The position numbers and the translations under genes are program-made. A model generated the notes under the pieces. It was not told where the DNA came from, made no database searches, and saw only the letters and a list, made by a program, of their open reading frames with translations. A DNA stretch of 64,000 nt, taken from positions 2,604,001-2,668,000 of the forward strand of contig NZ_CP062159.1 of the NCBI RefSeq assembly GCF_014844035.1, written 5' to 3'. Below, one piece after another: positions 48,916 to 57,755 of this stretch (position 1 is the stretch's first letter; each line of letters starts with the position of its first letter). Origin of the DNA: Flavobacterium sp. MDT1-60. Lineage in GTDB: Bacteria; Bacteroidota; Bacteroidia; Flavobacteriales; Flavobacteriaceae.

Positions 48916-49277
48916 TTATGGATAGTTTTTAGTATTACTTTGTAAAAAAAAGTGAAAAAAGTAAGACTTTTTTATCGTAAGCAATACTTTGACCTCAAAT
49001 CAAGCATAAGAATCTGTTAAATTATACTCAAATGAATGCATATTGAAGAATTTTGTTCCAATCGATGTTTTTAATAATTACGCTTTTTATTAAATTTTCT
49101 GGGAGAATTTCGTGTAACTTTTTTGTAGTACTAAATTGATTTAGTAAGAGCTTTTTGTTTTAAAACACACTTTAAATATATCTCTGTTAAATTGTGTTTT
49201 CGTTTTATTTTTGTCTTGTTTTTGTGATTTTTATTGATAAAAGTATAAAATATTTAATTTTACTGTATAAATTTTCT

Positions 49278-49285
49278 TATATTTG
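49278..49285 (+). promoter_or_regulatory. Candidate -7 promoter element of the small secreted protein
   Basis: TATATTTG matches the Bacteroidetes TAnnTTTG consensus and lies 26 bases before the start codon, giving a very short leader. The upstream 400 bases are AT-rich and hold no gene. Confidence 0.4.
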
Positions 49286-49311
49286 AGATACATAATTTTA
49301 AAAAATAACAA

Positions 49312-49686
49312 ATGAAAAAAACAGCTTTAATTATCGCATTATTTGCTTTTGGAATTTCTTTTGGTAAAATACCTAACTGTGAACCTTTGCCAAAAGTATC
49401 GTTATTTTCCTTTTCGAAGGGTACTCAATATGTTGTAAGTAATGCTTTTGCATTGTATGATAAAGGGGGGAGTGATACTTGTAACTTGGGTGTAAACCTT
49501 GGAAGAAATTTATATACGGATTCTTCCTTTATTTCAGAAGGTACACAATTGTATACTGATTCATCTCTTTCATCAAAATGGACGGGGGCTACGTCAACTT
49601 ATTATAAGTTAGTTGCGGGGACATCAATAACAGTTGTTTCGGTTAATTCGTCAGGGTTAGTTACCTATATTGCTTGTTTTAACTAA
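49312..49686 (+). CDS. Small secreted protein of unknown function
   Basis: This 124-residue protein has a clear signal peptide (MKKTALIIALFAFGISFG) and a mature part of about 105 residues rich in Ser, Thr, Tyr and Gly. Two similar units, LYTDSSFISEGTQ and LYTDSSLSSKWTG, suggest an internal beta-repeat. Two cysteines near the start of the mature part and towards its middle (PNCEPL, DTCNLG) and one at the end (IACFN) could form disulphides. It sits alone between terminators with its own promoter element. I do not recognise the family. Confidence 0.75.
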   Translation: MKKTALIIALFAFGISFGKIPNCEPLPKVSLFSFSKGTQYVVSNAFALYDKGGSDTCNLGVNLGRNLYTDSSFISEGTQLYTDSSLSSKWTGATSTYYKLVAGTSITVVSVNSSGLVTYIACFN

Positions 49687-49772
49687 AAGTAGTGCAATAT
49701 TTCAAGATTAGTTTTGTCATATGACATAATGTAATATAACTGCTTCAAAAGAATGTTTTATTAAAAGAAATT

Positions 49773-49812
49773 AAATAAATAGAGGTGAGCGACAGCTCGC
49801 CTCTATTTATTT
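49773..49812 (+). terminator. Strong terminator after the small secreted protein
   Basis: An 18-bp stem with a single G-T pair (49773-49790 with 49795-49812) has a 4-base loop GACA and a T-rich tail. Confidence 0.85.
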
Positions 49813-50011
49813 TGGGTTTTAAAAGGTATTTCACGCCTTCACAAAGCCTTTTCATTTGGCTTGTATGCTTTATCACCTCTGTTTTTTTGAAGTTCAAAAA
49901 GGTTTGTATTGCTTTATTATTTAATCTAAATTCGTTTGTATTGCAAAAGAAAGTTTTTAACGAAAAACTTAAAAAACTTCTAAATTATTTATCTCAATAC
50001 TATCGTAATTA

Positions 50012-50512
50012 ATGTCTACTCTTTATCAAAGCCCAAGAATACTAATTCGTGAATTTTTATCTCATGAACAGCAAACATTTTTAGAGCTCTTTCAGGACAG
50101 TCAGGTTACAGAATATTTACCTGATGTTTCACCGGAAAGATATGTGGAGATGTTTACTGAATTGCTTGAAAATTATGAAAATAAAAGGCTTAGTCGCTGG
50201 GCAATATTCGATACTATAAATAATAATTTTATCGGAATATGTGTGGCTCGTATTTTTGTACACAATACAAACCAGATAGAAATAGGATATGTGCTTAGTA
50301 GGGAATATTGGGGAAAAGGTATTGCTACAGAAGTATGTAAGGCTATAACTCAATATAGTTTTGCAAATACAAATACGAAAGAAGTTGTAGCTATAACGGA
50401 CCTTTACAATACTGGATCACAGAATGTATTGCAAAAAGCCGGATTTGAACGATTAAATAATTTAATAAGAAATGAAGAAGAAGTAGCTTATTTTAAGATA
50501 GAAAGATTATAA
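50012..50512 (+). CDS. GNAT family N-acetyltransferase (RimJ/RimL type)
   Basis: This 166-residue cytoplasmic enzyme transfers acetyl from acetyl-CoA to an amino group. Domain features are the N-terminal LIREFLSHE strand and helix, IEIGYVLSREYWGKGIATEV (acetyl-CoA pyrophosphate loop within the Acetyltransf_3 pattern) and the C-terminal VLQKAGFERL helix. The RimJ/RimL-like branch includes ribosomal-protein and antibiotic or small-molecule acetyltransferases, and the substrate cannot be told. It is a single gene, convergent with the helical repeat gene at 50678. Confidence 0.88.
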   Translation: MSTLYQSPRILIREFLSHEQQTFLELFQDSQVTEYLPDVSPERYVEMFTELLENYENKRLSRWAIFDTINNNFIGICVARIFVHNTNQIEIGYVLSREYWGKGIATEVCKAITQYSFANTNTKEVVAITDLYNTGSQNVLQKAGFERLNNLIRNEEEVAYFKIERL

Positions 50513-50593
50513 TGTCATTTAATCATACTATTTTTTTTATAAACGCTTTTCATTATCTTCATTTAGATACCACAGTTTCAAATGAAAGAATTA

Positions 50594-50631
50594 TGAATTT
50601 ACTTTGCCCTTGCAAGAGCAAAGTAAATTCA
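50594..50631. terminator. Bidirectional hairpin between convergent genes
   Basis: A perfect 14-bp inverted repeat (50594-50607 with 50618-50631) surrounds a 10-base loop between the convergent GNAT and helical repeat genes. A T-run is lacking on both strands, so its efficiency as a terminator is uncertain. Confidence 0.55.
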
Positions 50632-50677
50632 TTGATTAAGAACAAAATTAGATGCTTACTGTAGAATATTGTATAGT

Positions 50678-52198
50678 TTATATTGAATGCGAGGCGGGGA
50701 AATAGGTAGTTAGAAGATTTAAGGTTGTCTCATAAATCGGTTTCTGTCTCACTTTTGCGAGCAGCCAGGCCAAAAAACTCATGATTAAAATGTCCTTAGG
50801 TCCGTTTTGCGATGTAATTATAAATCCTTCTATTGTTTTTTGAAATTTTTCAGTTTTTATAATTTCTGGCTTCATTACATATTGTTCTACAAACAAGAGA
50901 TAGTGTACAACGCGTTCTTCATTCACAGTTAAAAGGTATTTTTTATAACGCCGTTTAAAACTTTTTATTCGGGATATCGCCAGTTCTGTGTTTTCTTCCT
51001 GTATATGAAGTAAGATTTCTACAAGACATTTTTTTATTGTCCAGTCCATGCCCATTTTTTTTTCGTACCAGCTGTCGGTATGGTTTAGTTTTGCCATTTC
51101 TTTTACGGCATTACGTCCCGTATTTTGCTGTATATAAAAAACGATAAGCATGAGACGAATGTCGTTATTGTCATTAGGATCTGTTTTTTTATTTAAAGCT
51201 AAAGATTTTTCGGCTATCGCTATCGCTTTTTGAAAATTCCCAAGATAATTTTCATTGAAAGAAAGCAGTAAAAAATACCTCAGACAAAAACGCTGATAGT
51301 ATTTGTCAGACTGTTTCTTCACTTCCGTAAACATTGAATTAAGATAGTTTAAAGACGTTGTAAACTGCCCATTACGAAAATAGAAGTTGGCTATAAAATA
51401 CAATATGTAGATATGATAGTACAAATGCTTATCGGTCAAATTTGCTTTTTTACTAATAAACCGATAGCTTTTAACAACAAATGGCTCTATAAGTGCGTAA
51501 TTGTTATTTATAGAGGCATATTCATTGGCAATAAATAATATCTGGTAAAGAGATTTAAAAGTTAATCCCTGTTTTAATGATATTCCGTAGGTTTCAATAG
51601 TGTTTTTTATAAGCAACTCGAAATCTACAATTCGGCTTTCATGATTTATAGCAGCCAGTTCACGGCGCAAAACAGCATAGCCCAAATTAAGCTGCTGCTC
51701 ATATTCAAGCTGTTTTTTATTTGTTTTGAAATTCTGTATTATTTTTTCAATTGGCAGTGACAGATCAAAATGGGCAAATTGTATCTGAGTGAGATATATT
51801 TCATTAAGCAGACTAAAATGTTCAATGTTTGCTGCGAGCACTTCAGCCTTTGCCAAACATTTAAAGACCGTTTTTTCAAGTTTATTTTCGAAAAACAGAC
51901 GGCTCACAACAATTAGACGGAGTATAGTATTTTCCTGCGAAGTATCATTTTCAAAATTTCGATTAGCCATGAAGTCAATCATGTTGTCGTAAAGTCTTTT
52001 TCTTAGAGCATGATAAGCATCGGTACTTTTTTTATCTGATAATTTTTTTTTATTAAGCTTTATATCGTCAGTTTTTAAAGAATTAAATAATTCTATATTG
52101 CCTGTATCTTTGCGTTTGTTTTTCTTTGATAAATAGTGTATGAATGCTTTTCTATCATTTTTATTCATCATATTTGATATTTCGTGTAGTGCATTCAT
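50678..52198 (-). CDS. Alpha-helical (TPR-like) repeat protein of unknown function
   Basis: This 506-residue protein has no signal peptide and no membrane span. It is nearly all amphipathic helix, with TPR-like pairs such as YHIYILYFIANFYFRNGQFTTSL and GNFQKAIAIAEKSLALNKK. The N-terminal segment MNKNDRKAFIHYLSKKNKRKD is basic and could contact nucleic acid or a partner. It diverges from the YiaA-like gene. I do not recognise a named family; a regulatory or scaffold role is a guess from the repeats alone. Confidence 0.7.
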   Translation of the reverse strand: MNALHEISNMMNKNDRKAFIHYLSKKNKRKDTGNIELFNSLKTDDIKLNKKKLSDKKSTDAYHALRKRLYDNMIDFMANRNFENDTSQENTILRLIVVSRLFFENKLEKTVFKCLAKAEVLAANIEHFSLLNEIYLTQIQFAHFDLSLPIEKIIQNFKTNKKQLEYEQQLNLGYAVLRRELAAINHESRIVDFELLIKNTIETYGISLKQGLTFKSLYQILFIANEYASINNNYALIEPFVVKSYRFISKKANLTDKHLYYHIYILYFIANFYFRNGQFTTSLNYLNSMFTEVKKQSDKYYQRFCLRYFLLLSFNENYLGNFQKAIAIAEKSLALNKKTDPNDNNDIRLMLIVFYIQQNTGRNAVKEMAKLNHTDSWYEKKMGMDWTIKKCLVEILLHIQEENTELAISRIKSFKRRYKKYLLTVNEERVVHYLLFVEQYVMKPEIIKTEKFQKTIEGFIITSQNGPKDILIMSFLAWLLAKVRQKPIYETTLNLLTTYFPASHSI

Positions 52199-52324
52199 AA
52201 ATATGGTTTTACTGAGATAAAAATAATAAAAATGAACTTTATATCGTCAGTTTTATAAATAAATTAGTTTTGGCAACTCCCGTTTCTTTCTGAGATTTGT
52301 CTCATAATTATAAAACATAAAATT

Positions 52325-52798
52325 ATGGAACCGCTAAAATCAAATGAATCAAACAACAATTCAGAATCAAAAAATGCAGGATTAAATATTGGATATGACG
52401 CCTTAAAACCAAGTACTGCCTTTGTGGGAGCTTCCTGGATGGCCTTAATTATAGGTATGACCTCGTATTGTATTGGTCTTTATAATTCGGAAATGGCTTA
52501 CAATGAAAAAGGCTATTATTTTACAATTCTTCTTTTTGGTCTTTTCTCGGTAATATCAGTACAAAAAAGTGTGCGCGACAGGCTGGAAGGCATACCCGTA
52601 ACGGATTTGTATTACAGTATAAGCTGGTTTAGTACTATTGCCTCTATAGTATTGCTCGTTATCGGTCTGTGGAATGCTAGTTTACTGCTTAGTGAAAAAG
52701 GTTTCTTCGGAATGTCGTTTGTATTAGGATTGTTTTCGGCCCTTGCTGTGCAAAAAAATACCCGAGACCTTAAGCAATTTGAATCCATTACGGTATAA
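52325..52798 (+). CDS. YiaA/YiaB-like inner membrane protein
   Basis: This 157-residue protein has four predicted membrane helices arranged as two copies of the YiaAB two-helix unit (FVGASWMALIIGMTSYCIGLYN with GYYFTILLFGLFSVISVQKS, and ISWFSTIASIVLLVIGLWNA with GFFGMSFVLGLFSALAVQKN). The N-terminal 35 residues are polar. The repeat of (F/L)GLFS..(A/V)VQK.(T/V)RD after each pair is the family signature. The function of this family is not known. Confidence 0.85.
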   Translation: MEPLKSNESNNNSESKNAGLNIGYDALKPSTAFVGASWMALIIGMTSYCIGLYNSEMAYNEKGYYFTILLFGLFSVISVQKSVRDRLEGIPVTDLYYSISWFSTIASIVLLVIGLWNASLLLSEKGFFGMSFVLGLFSALAVQKNTRDLKQFESITV

Positions 52799-52866
52799 TA
52801 TTTTAGCGGAGCCTCATTACTTTCACAACACTGTGGAGTTTTGAGGTTTTCTAAAGTCTAATTTGC

Positions 52867-53190
52867 ATGATTATGAAATCTAAATACAAATCGATTATTT
52901 ATAGTATTGGTGTACTATTACTTACAGTTGGTGTTTTAGACAAACTCTGGTGGCTATATATATGCACCATATACACTGAGTTTGAGGAGTGCAGGGTTGC
53001 TTACCTTAGCTTGTTTCCTGAGCGTTTTCAGAATGCTTTTCTCTTAACTGTCATTGAAATACTTCTATTAGCAGTAGCAGCGATTATCTTTTCAGAATCT
53101 AAAAAGGCTATTTATCAAAAAAAAGCATCCAAAATTTTGATGATAATTTCTTTAATTCTTTTTGGATGGAGTGTTTTTTCTTTAATGTGA
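52867..53190 (+). CDS. Small membrane protein of unknown function
   Basis: This 107-residue protein has three hydrophobic segments (about 9-30, 55-78 and 88-106). ATG 52873 is an equally good start. Two cysteines, in YICTIYTEFEECR, lie in the first extracytoplasmic loop. It follows the YiaA-like gene by 68 bases and could be co-transcribed. No family recognised. A weak hairpin (about 53219-53245) ending in T-run follows. Confidence 0.6.
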   Translation: MIMKSKYKSIIYSIGVLLLTVGVLDKLWWLYICTIYTEFEECRVAYLSLFPERFQNAFLLTVIEILLLAVAAIIFSESKKAIYQKKASKILMIISLILFGWSVFSLM

Positions 53191-53543
53191 AAGATTCATT
53201 TTTTTTTAGGTTTAAGTAAAAGCTCCAGATTTTCTGAAGCTTTTTTATTTAGTAGCCCTAACGGGACAAATTTCGAACCATTTTATTGATAACTTGACTT
53301 TAAATACATAATATTTAAGCTTAATAGTATTTCACTTTTGGATAAACATCCAATCTTCAAGATCAGTTTTGATTTCGGAGGTTTTTAATTTTTATAAAAA
53401 ATAAAAATAGAATTTTCCGCATGTTTATTGGGAAGCAAGAATGATAAAATCCAAAATGTGGTTTCCCGTAAAATTTTAACAAATGAGTAACTTAGATTTG
53501 CGCGTAAAACTAAATTTCACCAAATTTTTATCGAATATTGAGT

Positions 53544-53729
53544 ATGAAAAAACGTTACTTACTACTTCCTCTTTTCTTACCGTTACTTAGTTATTCCCAT
53601 GACATCCTTTGGGAAAAATCATATGGAGGTACCCATGCAGATTATCTGTTTGATGCCCAGCCAACAGCCGATTATGGATTTATATTGACAGGGAGTTTTG
53701 TATGTGATAAAACTGGAAAAGCATTTTAA
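53544..53729 (+). pseudogene. N-terminal remnant of a large T9SS/Rhs-type secreted protein
   Basis: From ATG 53544 the frame gives a signal peptide (MKKRYLLLPLFLPLLSYSH) and then DILWEKSYGGTHADYLFDAQ and TADYGFILTGS. These are the opening of long flavobacterial secreted proteins with repeated ILWEKSYGG/GGFILAG units. The frame stops after 61 residues. Such proteins normally continue for hundreds of residues and can end in Rhs repeats, so the middle seems to have been deleted. The Rhs core 260 bases downstream may be the distal part of the same original gene. Confidence 0.65.
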
Positions 53730-53841
53730 TGATGTAATTGGATTTTTATTAATATTCTTTAATACTATTTTTTTTACCTAGGAATTATATTATAATTTTT
53801 ATTTATTTGCATTTTTTTAACAAGTGTTTATTTTTTTTATG

Positions 53842-54045
53842 AAATGAAAGATTTAGTCCCTGATTATATTTTTAAATAAGACCACAAACTAAAATCATTA
53901 TAGGAAGTAGAAAATTATATCAAAGAAAATAAATTTACCTGAAATTGCTTCAGCTGCCGATACGGAGAAAGACGGAATTAATTTATCTGAAATGAATATT
54001 AAACTTTTACAGAAAATTGAAGAATTGACCTTGTACACAATTGAG
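53842..54045 (+). pseudogene. Decayed C-terminal tail of an unrelated fibre-type protein
   Basis: Read in frame from about 53842, the DNA gives PDYIFK, stop, DHKLKSL, stop, EVENYIKENK. After a shift of frame it gives LPEIASAADTEKDGINLSEM and NIKLLQKIEELTLYTIE. This is the standard C-terminus (PDYVFKKDYKL, EVENYIKENKHLPEI, INLSEMNIKLLQKIEELTLY) of many Bacteroidetes surface or tail-fibre-like proteins, so a tail segment with two stops and one indel lies here. Its last part is in frame with the Rhs gene and supplies that gene's apparent start codon at 53992. Confidence 0.7.
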
Positions 54046-56220
54046 TATACTGACGGTGGGGATGCAGGGAAAACAATTATTACCGATTTTACCTACGACG
54101 CTAAAAAACGACTAGAGACCACGACAGAAACTACAGGCTATGGTGCTGTTTTTAAAATTAAATTAGAATACGATGCTTGGGGCAGGGTTGAAAAAGAAAC
54201 CAAAACGGCATCTTTAAACGGAAAAACTAGCACCTCTGGTACGCAAAATGAGTACAAAAATGGCTTTGCATATAAAATATACGAAATAAAAAATGGCCAA
54301 AAGACCAAAACTCTTTGGGAAACAACTGAGGTAAATGCTCAAGGGCAGCTGACAAAAGCGACACTAGGAAATGGAATTGCTATTAATAATATATATGACA
54401 GCTATGGTTATGTAACTACCGCAAAGCACACTTTGGGCATGACCACCACTATGGAATTAGGGACCAATTTTGACACGCAACGTGGCAATCTTAAGTGGCG
54501 TAAAAATAGCCTTTTTGGAAATGTTACCGAAAATTTTGATTATGATAGCCAGGATCGTCTTATACAGTACCCTAATGCACAAGGTGTGCAGGAAAATCAG
54601 ACCTATGAAGACGATGGGCGTATTAAATCTAACAAATTAGGAACGTACAATTATGGTAATTCAAATAAAAAATACCAAAATACCTCGATAGCATTAACTG
54701 CCTCGGCTTTACCTGATTATCAAAACAAACCCTTACAGACGGTTAGTTATAACACTTTTAAGAGTCCTGTAGAAATAGTAGAAGATGGTAAAGACAAAAT
54801 AAGCTTTGTGTATAATGCCCACAACAATCGTAGTGTTATGTTTTATGGAGGATTAGGGCTTAAAGAAACACGAACTTATCGTAAACATTACAGTGCCGAT
54901 GGTACTATGGAGATCAAAGAAAATACCCAAACAGGAGCGATTGAGTTCGTAACTTATATTGGTGGTGATGGGTACTCGGCGCCGGTTGTTTATAAAAAAG
55001 CATATAGTAATGTAGGAGCTATACAAGAACAAACATTATATTTGCATAGAGATTATCAAGGGAGTATCTTGGCAATAACCAATGAGACAGGAGCTATAGT
55101 AGAAAAAAGAAAGTTTGACGCTTGGGGAGCTATTGAAAAAGTACAGGATGGTGCAGGTAATATATTAAACGATCTTACTATTCTTGACAGAGGTTACACA
55201 GGGCATGAACACTTACAAAGCGTAGGTCTAATACACATGAATGGACGTCTGTATGATCCTAAACTCCACCGTTTCCTGCAGCCTGATAATTATGTACAAG
55301 ATCCTGGTAATACCCAAAATTACAATCGTTATGGGTATGTACTAAACAACCCTCTAAAATACACGGATCCTAGTGGGGAGTTTAAAATTAACTTGAATGA
55401 CATAATTGCGGGAGTGGCAATCGCTGTTGGAACAGTTTTGTCTGCAACTGGAGTTTGGGCTCCAGTTGGAGCTGTATTAATTGGAGCTGGAGTAGCACAT
55501 TTTGGTGCTGCATATGCTGAATATACTAAAACAGGAGATTGGAACGCCGCATCAAATAATGCAGGAATTAGTTTTAGTGCAACCGTAACTACTGATTTTG
55601 GTTATGATGATTCGAAAAATCATATTCCTGGTGTTACTCAAAATGCACCTGTTGTTGGTCCTAAAACTAGTGACTCATTTTTGGGAATTACAGGAGCTTT
55701 ACCGATAGCAGGAGCTACTTGGGCAGAAGGAGCAGCAGGAACGGCCTTGGCAGAAGGCACATTGGAGTGGATAGCTCTGGATGCAGTGACGCCTGATCCA
55801 TTAGATGCTGCCTGGCCTAAATGGGTAGGATATGGAATAGCTGGTGGTGGTGCTGCAGCTTATCTTTATTCAGGTGATTATATTGAGAAAATGACTCGTG
55901 AAATTGAGGGAATAAAAAGACGAACATTAGGCCCACAAGGGTTTGTCTATGAATTAGTAGCAACAAAAAATGGTCCTTATCCGAATTTAAATACAGGAGG
56001 TACAATTGATTTAAAGATTGGAGATGTTTGGAAGTACGGTCAAACCACTCAAGGATTTGGAAGATATTCATTAAATAAACTTGAAGAAAAAGGATTAAAG
56101 ATGGTACCAATCCCACCTGGAGGAAATCAAATGGAAATATTAATTCAAGAAAAATATTACATATATGGATATTATTTCTATACCGGTGAAAGACCTCCAG
56201 GAAATCCAATTTTTAGATAA
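53992..56220 (+). CDS. Rhs-repeat protein with C-terminal putative URI/GIY-YIG-like nuclease toxin; N-terminus replaced
   Basis: This 742-residue protein begins with about 18 residues from a foreign fibre tail, then YD repeats (FTYDAKKRLETTTE, YDAWGRVEKE, FDYDSQDRLIQYP) and the Rhs core (HRDYQGSILAITNETG, YDPKLHRFLQPDNYVQDPGN, YNRYGYVLNNPLKYTDPSGE). After the core come a Gly/Ala-rich linker (about 465-640) and a variable C-terminal toxin domain (about 650-742) with GDVWKYGQTTQGFGRYS and GERPPGNPIFR, which resembles URI-fold (GIY-YIG-like) toxin domains. Rhs shells wrap such toxins and deliver them to rivals. No signal peptide or N-terminal delivery domain is left, so secretion is doubtful. 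An immunity candidate starts 24 bases downstream. The Rhs call is firm and the nuclease type is tentative. Confidence 0.85.
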   Translation: MNIKLLQKIEELTLYTIEYTDGGDAGKTIITDFTYDAKKRLETTTETTGYGAVFKIKLEYDAWGRVEKETKTASLNGKTSTSGTQNEYKNGFAYKIYEIKNGQKTKTLWETTEVNAQGQLTKATLGNGIAINNIYDSYGYVTTAKHTLGMTTTMELGTNFDTQRGNLKWRKNSLFGNVTENFDYDSQDRLIQYPNAQGVQENQTYEDDGRIKSNKLGTYNYGNSNKKYQNTSIALTASALPDYQNKPLQTVSYNTFKSPVEIVEDGKDKISFVYNAHNNRSVMFYGGLGLKETRTYRKHYSADGTMEIKENTQTGAIEFVTYIGGDGYSAPVVYKKAYSNVGAIQEQTLYLHRDYQGSILAITNETGAIVEKRKFDAWGAIEKVQDGAGNILNDLTILDRGYTGHEHLQSVGLIHMNGRLYDPKLHRFLQPDNYVQDPGNTQNYNRYGYVLNNPLKYTDPSGEFKINLNDIIAGVAIAVGTVLSATGVWAPVGAVLIGAGVAHFGAAYAEYTKTGDWNAASNNAGISFSATVTTDFGYDDSKNHIPGVTQNAPVVGPKTSDSFLGITGALPIAGATWAEGAAGTALAEGTLEWIALDAVTPDPLDAAWPKWVGYGIAGGGAAAYLYSGDYIEKMTREIEGIKRRTLGPQGFVYELVATKNGPYPNLNTGGTIDLKIGDVWKYGQTTQGFGRYSLNKLEEKGLKMVPIPPGGNQMEILIQEKYYIYGYYFYTGERPPGNPIFR

Positions 56221-56244
56221 TGATAATTATAAAATTATATATAT

Positions 56245-56691
56245 ATGAAATTAGCATTGGCTCAATATACTTCGGCAGATATTGTAAAGGAAACAAATTT
56301 TATAACTGATTTTTCGAACGACTTAAAATCTCATTTTAGTAAAAAAGAATATGGAGATGGTCTAAAGAATATTGTTATAGGAATTATCTGTGTTAGCTCA
56401 AGCCTTGAATTTTTTTTTAAACCAAGAAGACCAAAGTATACAAAAAATAAAAAACATATAAAAAGTGAAGGTTTTGAGTATGATATTGAAAAATATTTGG
56501 AATTTGATTTAAAATTAGATTTTGAAATAATTAAAATAGCTTCTAATGGTGAGGCAAAAAAATATTTGGCCCAAGAAATTTTAAAATCATTAGATATCAT
56601 TGAAACTATGGAGGCTAAAATTAAAGACTTCGATTTGATAAATTTTAAAAGAGATTTAGAAGATTATTTTAAAGAAAAAAAAATAATATAG
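56245..56691 (+). CDS. Candidate immunity protein 1 for the Rhs toxin
   Basis: This 148-residue cytoplasmic protein is charged and mostly helical, with no signal or membrane segment. It starts 24 bases after the toxin stop, the normal place for a cognate immunity gene. A second copy with the same length and clear similarity (MK.ALAQYTSA, KHIKSEGFEY, KIKDFDLINFK) lies directly after the second toxin tip at 58045, so the pairing of this family with this toxin is seen twice. I cannot name the immunity family with certainty. Confidence 0.75.
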   Translation: MKLALAQYTSADIVKETNFITDFSNDLKSHFSKKEYGDGLKNIVIGIICVSSSLEFFFKPRRPKYTKNKKHIKSEGFEYDIEKYLEFDLKLDFEIIKIASNGEAKKYLAQEILKSLDIIETMEAKIKDFDLINFKRDLEDYFKEKKII

Positions 56692-56738
56692 AGAATAATA
56701 GAGCATTGTATGATATTGATAATTAATAACAATTAAGT

Positions 56739-56789
56739 ATGAAAATATCATTAGCTCAATATACATCAGCTGAAATAAAAAAAGGGAAT
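56739..56789 (+). pseudogene. Truncated third immunity gene
   Basis: The frame from ATG 56739 reads MKISLAQYTSAEIKK, almost the same as the start of immunity candidate 2 at 58045, and then departs (GNVSDVLVVN) shortly before a REP repeat. DNA identity with 58045-58092 is high. It shows that a further immunity gene once lay here and was cut off near the position now occupied by the RAYT element. Confidence 0.75.
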
Positions 56790-56818
56790 GTATCAGATGT
56801 GTTGGTAGTTAATTATTC

Positions 56819-56985
56819 CCCCGCTCTCCGAAGTCTTCCTTATGAAGAGCTGCGCAAATGTCCCCGCTCTCCGAAGTCTTCCTTATGAAAAGCTGCGCAA
56901 ATGTCTTTAGACTTTGCGCAATTTTTTTTGCGTCATAGAAATTGTAAACCTGACAAAAGTCTCCCGACTTTTTACGATTACTTCT
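56819..56985 (+). repeat. REP-like left end of the RAYT element (tandem unit plus hairpins)
   Basis: Two 41-base copies of CCGCTCTCCGAAGTCTTCCT... start at 56821 and 56864, each ending GCTGCGCAAATGT. The second continues into a hairpin (GCGCAAA ... TTTGCGC), a T-run and a second hairpin AAAAGTC-TCCC-GACTTTT near 56953-56970. The same order occurs at 58505 and 58739, and in reverse complement at 57642-57755 and 58890-59016. Confidence 0.85.
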
Positions 56986-57040
56986 GAAGAATAAATTAAG
57001 TAAGAAAAATCTATTATTTTTGAAAGAAATATAATTTGAA

Positions 57041-57640
57041 ATGAAAGACGGATATGTAATTCGGGATCAAAAGCTACCTCATTTTATAACATCAACAGTT
57101 GTAGACTGGATTGATGTTTTTACACGTCAAACTTATAGAGATATTGTTATTGAATGTTTAGATTATTGTATTAAAAATAAAGGAATGATTTTGTATGGTT
57201 ATGTTATTATGAGTAATCATATTCATTTAATTGTTCAGTCTGAAGAAGGTAAGCTATCTGATTTAATAAGAGATTTTAAAAAATTTATAGCAAAAAACAT
57301 TTTAGATAAAATTCAGAATAGTCCTGAAAGCAGAAGAGAATGGATGCTGGAACGTTTTAAGCTTGCAACTCAAAAACATCAGCGTAATAAAGAATATCAA
57401 TTGTGGCAATATGGTAATCATGCTGAGGAAATTTATTCCACGACATTTATGTGGTCTAAGTTGCATTACATACATTTGAATCCTGTGAGATCAGGATTGG
57501 TTGCAAAAGCTTCAGATTATATTTACTCAAGCGCAAGCAATTATGTTAATGATTCGGGATTATTGGAAATTGAAAAAGTTGATAACCCAATAGTAAATGT
57601 ATTAGATCCGAGATCAATAGCTCTTTACGATTTATATTGA
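57041..57640 (+). CDS. REP-associated tyrosine transposase (RAYT, Y1 HUH family)
   Basis: This 199-residue single-strand DNA nuclease belongs to the IS200/IS605-like Y1 superfamily. The HUH metal-binding motif is seen in MSNHIHLIV, and conserved C-terminal elements are LWQYGNHAEEIYS and KLHYIHLNPVRSGLV. RAYTs are normally single-copy or low-copy proteins that recognise REP hairpins and move or copy them. Here the gene lies between the inverted REP-like ends at 56819-56985 and 57642-57755, which fits that role. The frame is intact, so it may be active. Its presence between a broken immunity gene and an orphan toxin tip suggests it took part in, or later entered, the rearrangement. Confidence 0.9.
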   Translation: MKDGYVIRDQKLPHFITSTVVDWIDVFTRQTYRDIVIECLDYCIKNKGMILYGYVIMSNHIHLIVQSEEGKLSDLIRDFKKFIAKNILDKIQNSPESRREWMLERFKLATQKHQRNKEYQLWQYGNHAEEIYSTTFMWSKLHYIHLNPVRSGLVAKASDYIYSSASNYVNDSGLLEIEKVDNPIVNVLDPRSIALYDLY

Positions 57641-57641
57641 C

Positions 57642-57755
57642 TTTAGTTGTAAAGTCGGAGACTTTGAGAGGTTTTCGTTTTTTAATTACATTTGTTTAAA
57701 AAGGCGCAAAGTCAGAGACATTTGCGCAGCGAGAGTAAGGAACACTTCGTAGAGC
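57642..57755 (-). repeat. REP-like right end of the RAYT element (inverted)
   Basis: This is the reverse complement of the left end: AAAGTC-GGA-GACTTT hairpin near 57651-57665, then GCGCAAAGTCAGAGACATTTGCGC near 57704-57727 and TAAGGAACACTTCGTAGAG at 57736-57754. It supplies the first 20 or so codons of the toxin-tip frame that follows. Confidence 0.85.

Larger units (their letters stand above)
56819..57755 (+). mobile_element. REP/RAYT element inserted in the toxin-immunity array
   Basis: About 937 bases are bracketed by inverted hairpin repeats and carry one RAYT transposase gene. The left side abuts a truncated immunity gene. The right side ends exactly where homology between the two toxin tips begins (about 57755). 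The ends are estimated from where the repeats stop and have not been confirmed by an empty site. Confidence 0.7.

Noticed and set aside
49785..50012. 75-residue open frame between the small secreted protein and the GNAT gene
   Set aside because: It starts with GTG inside a terminator stem, has no recognisable domain and reads like AT-rich spacer.
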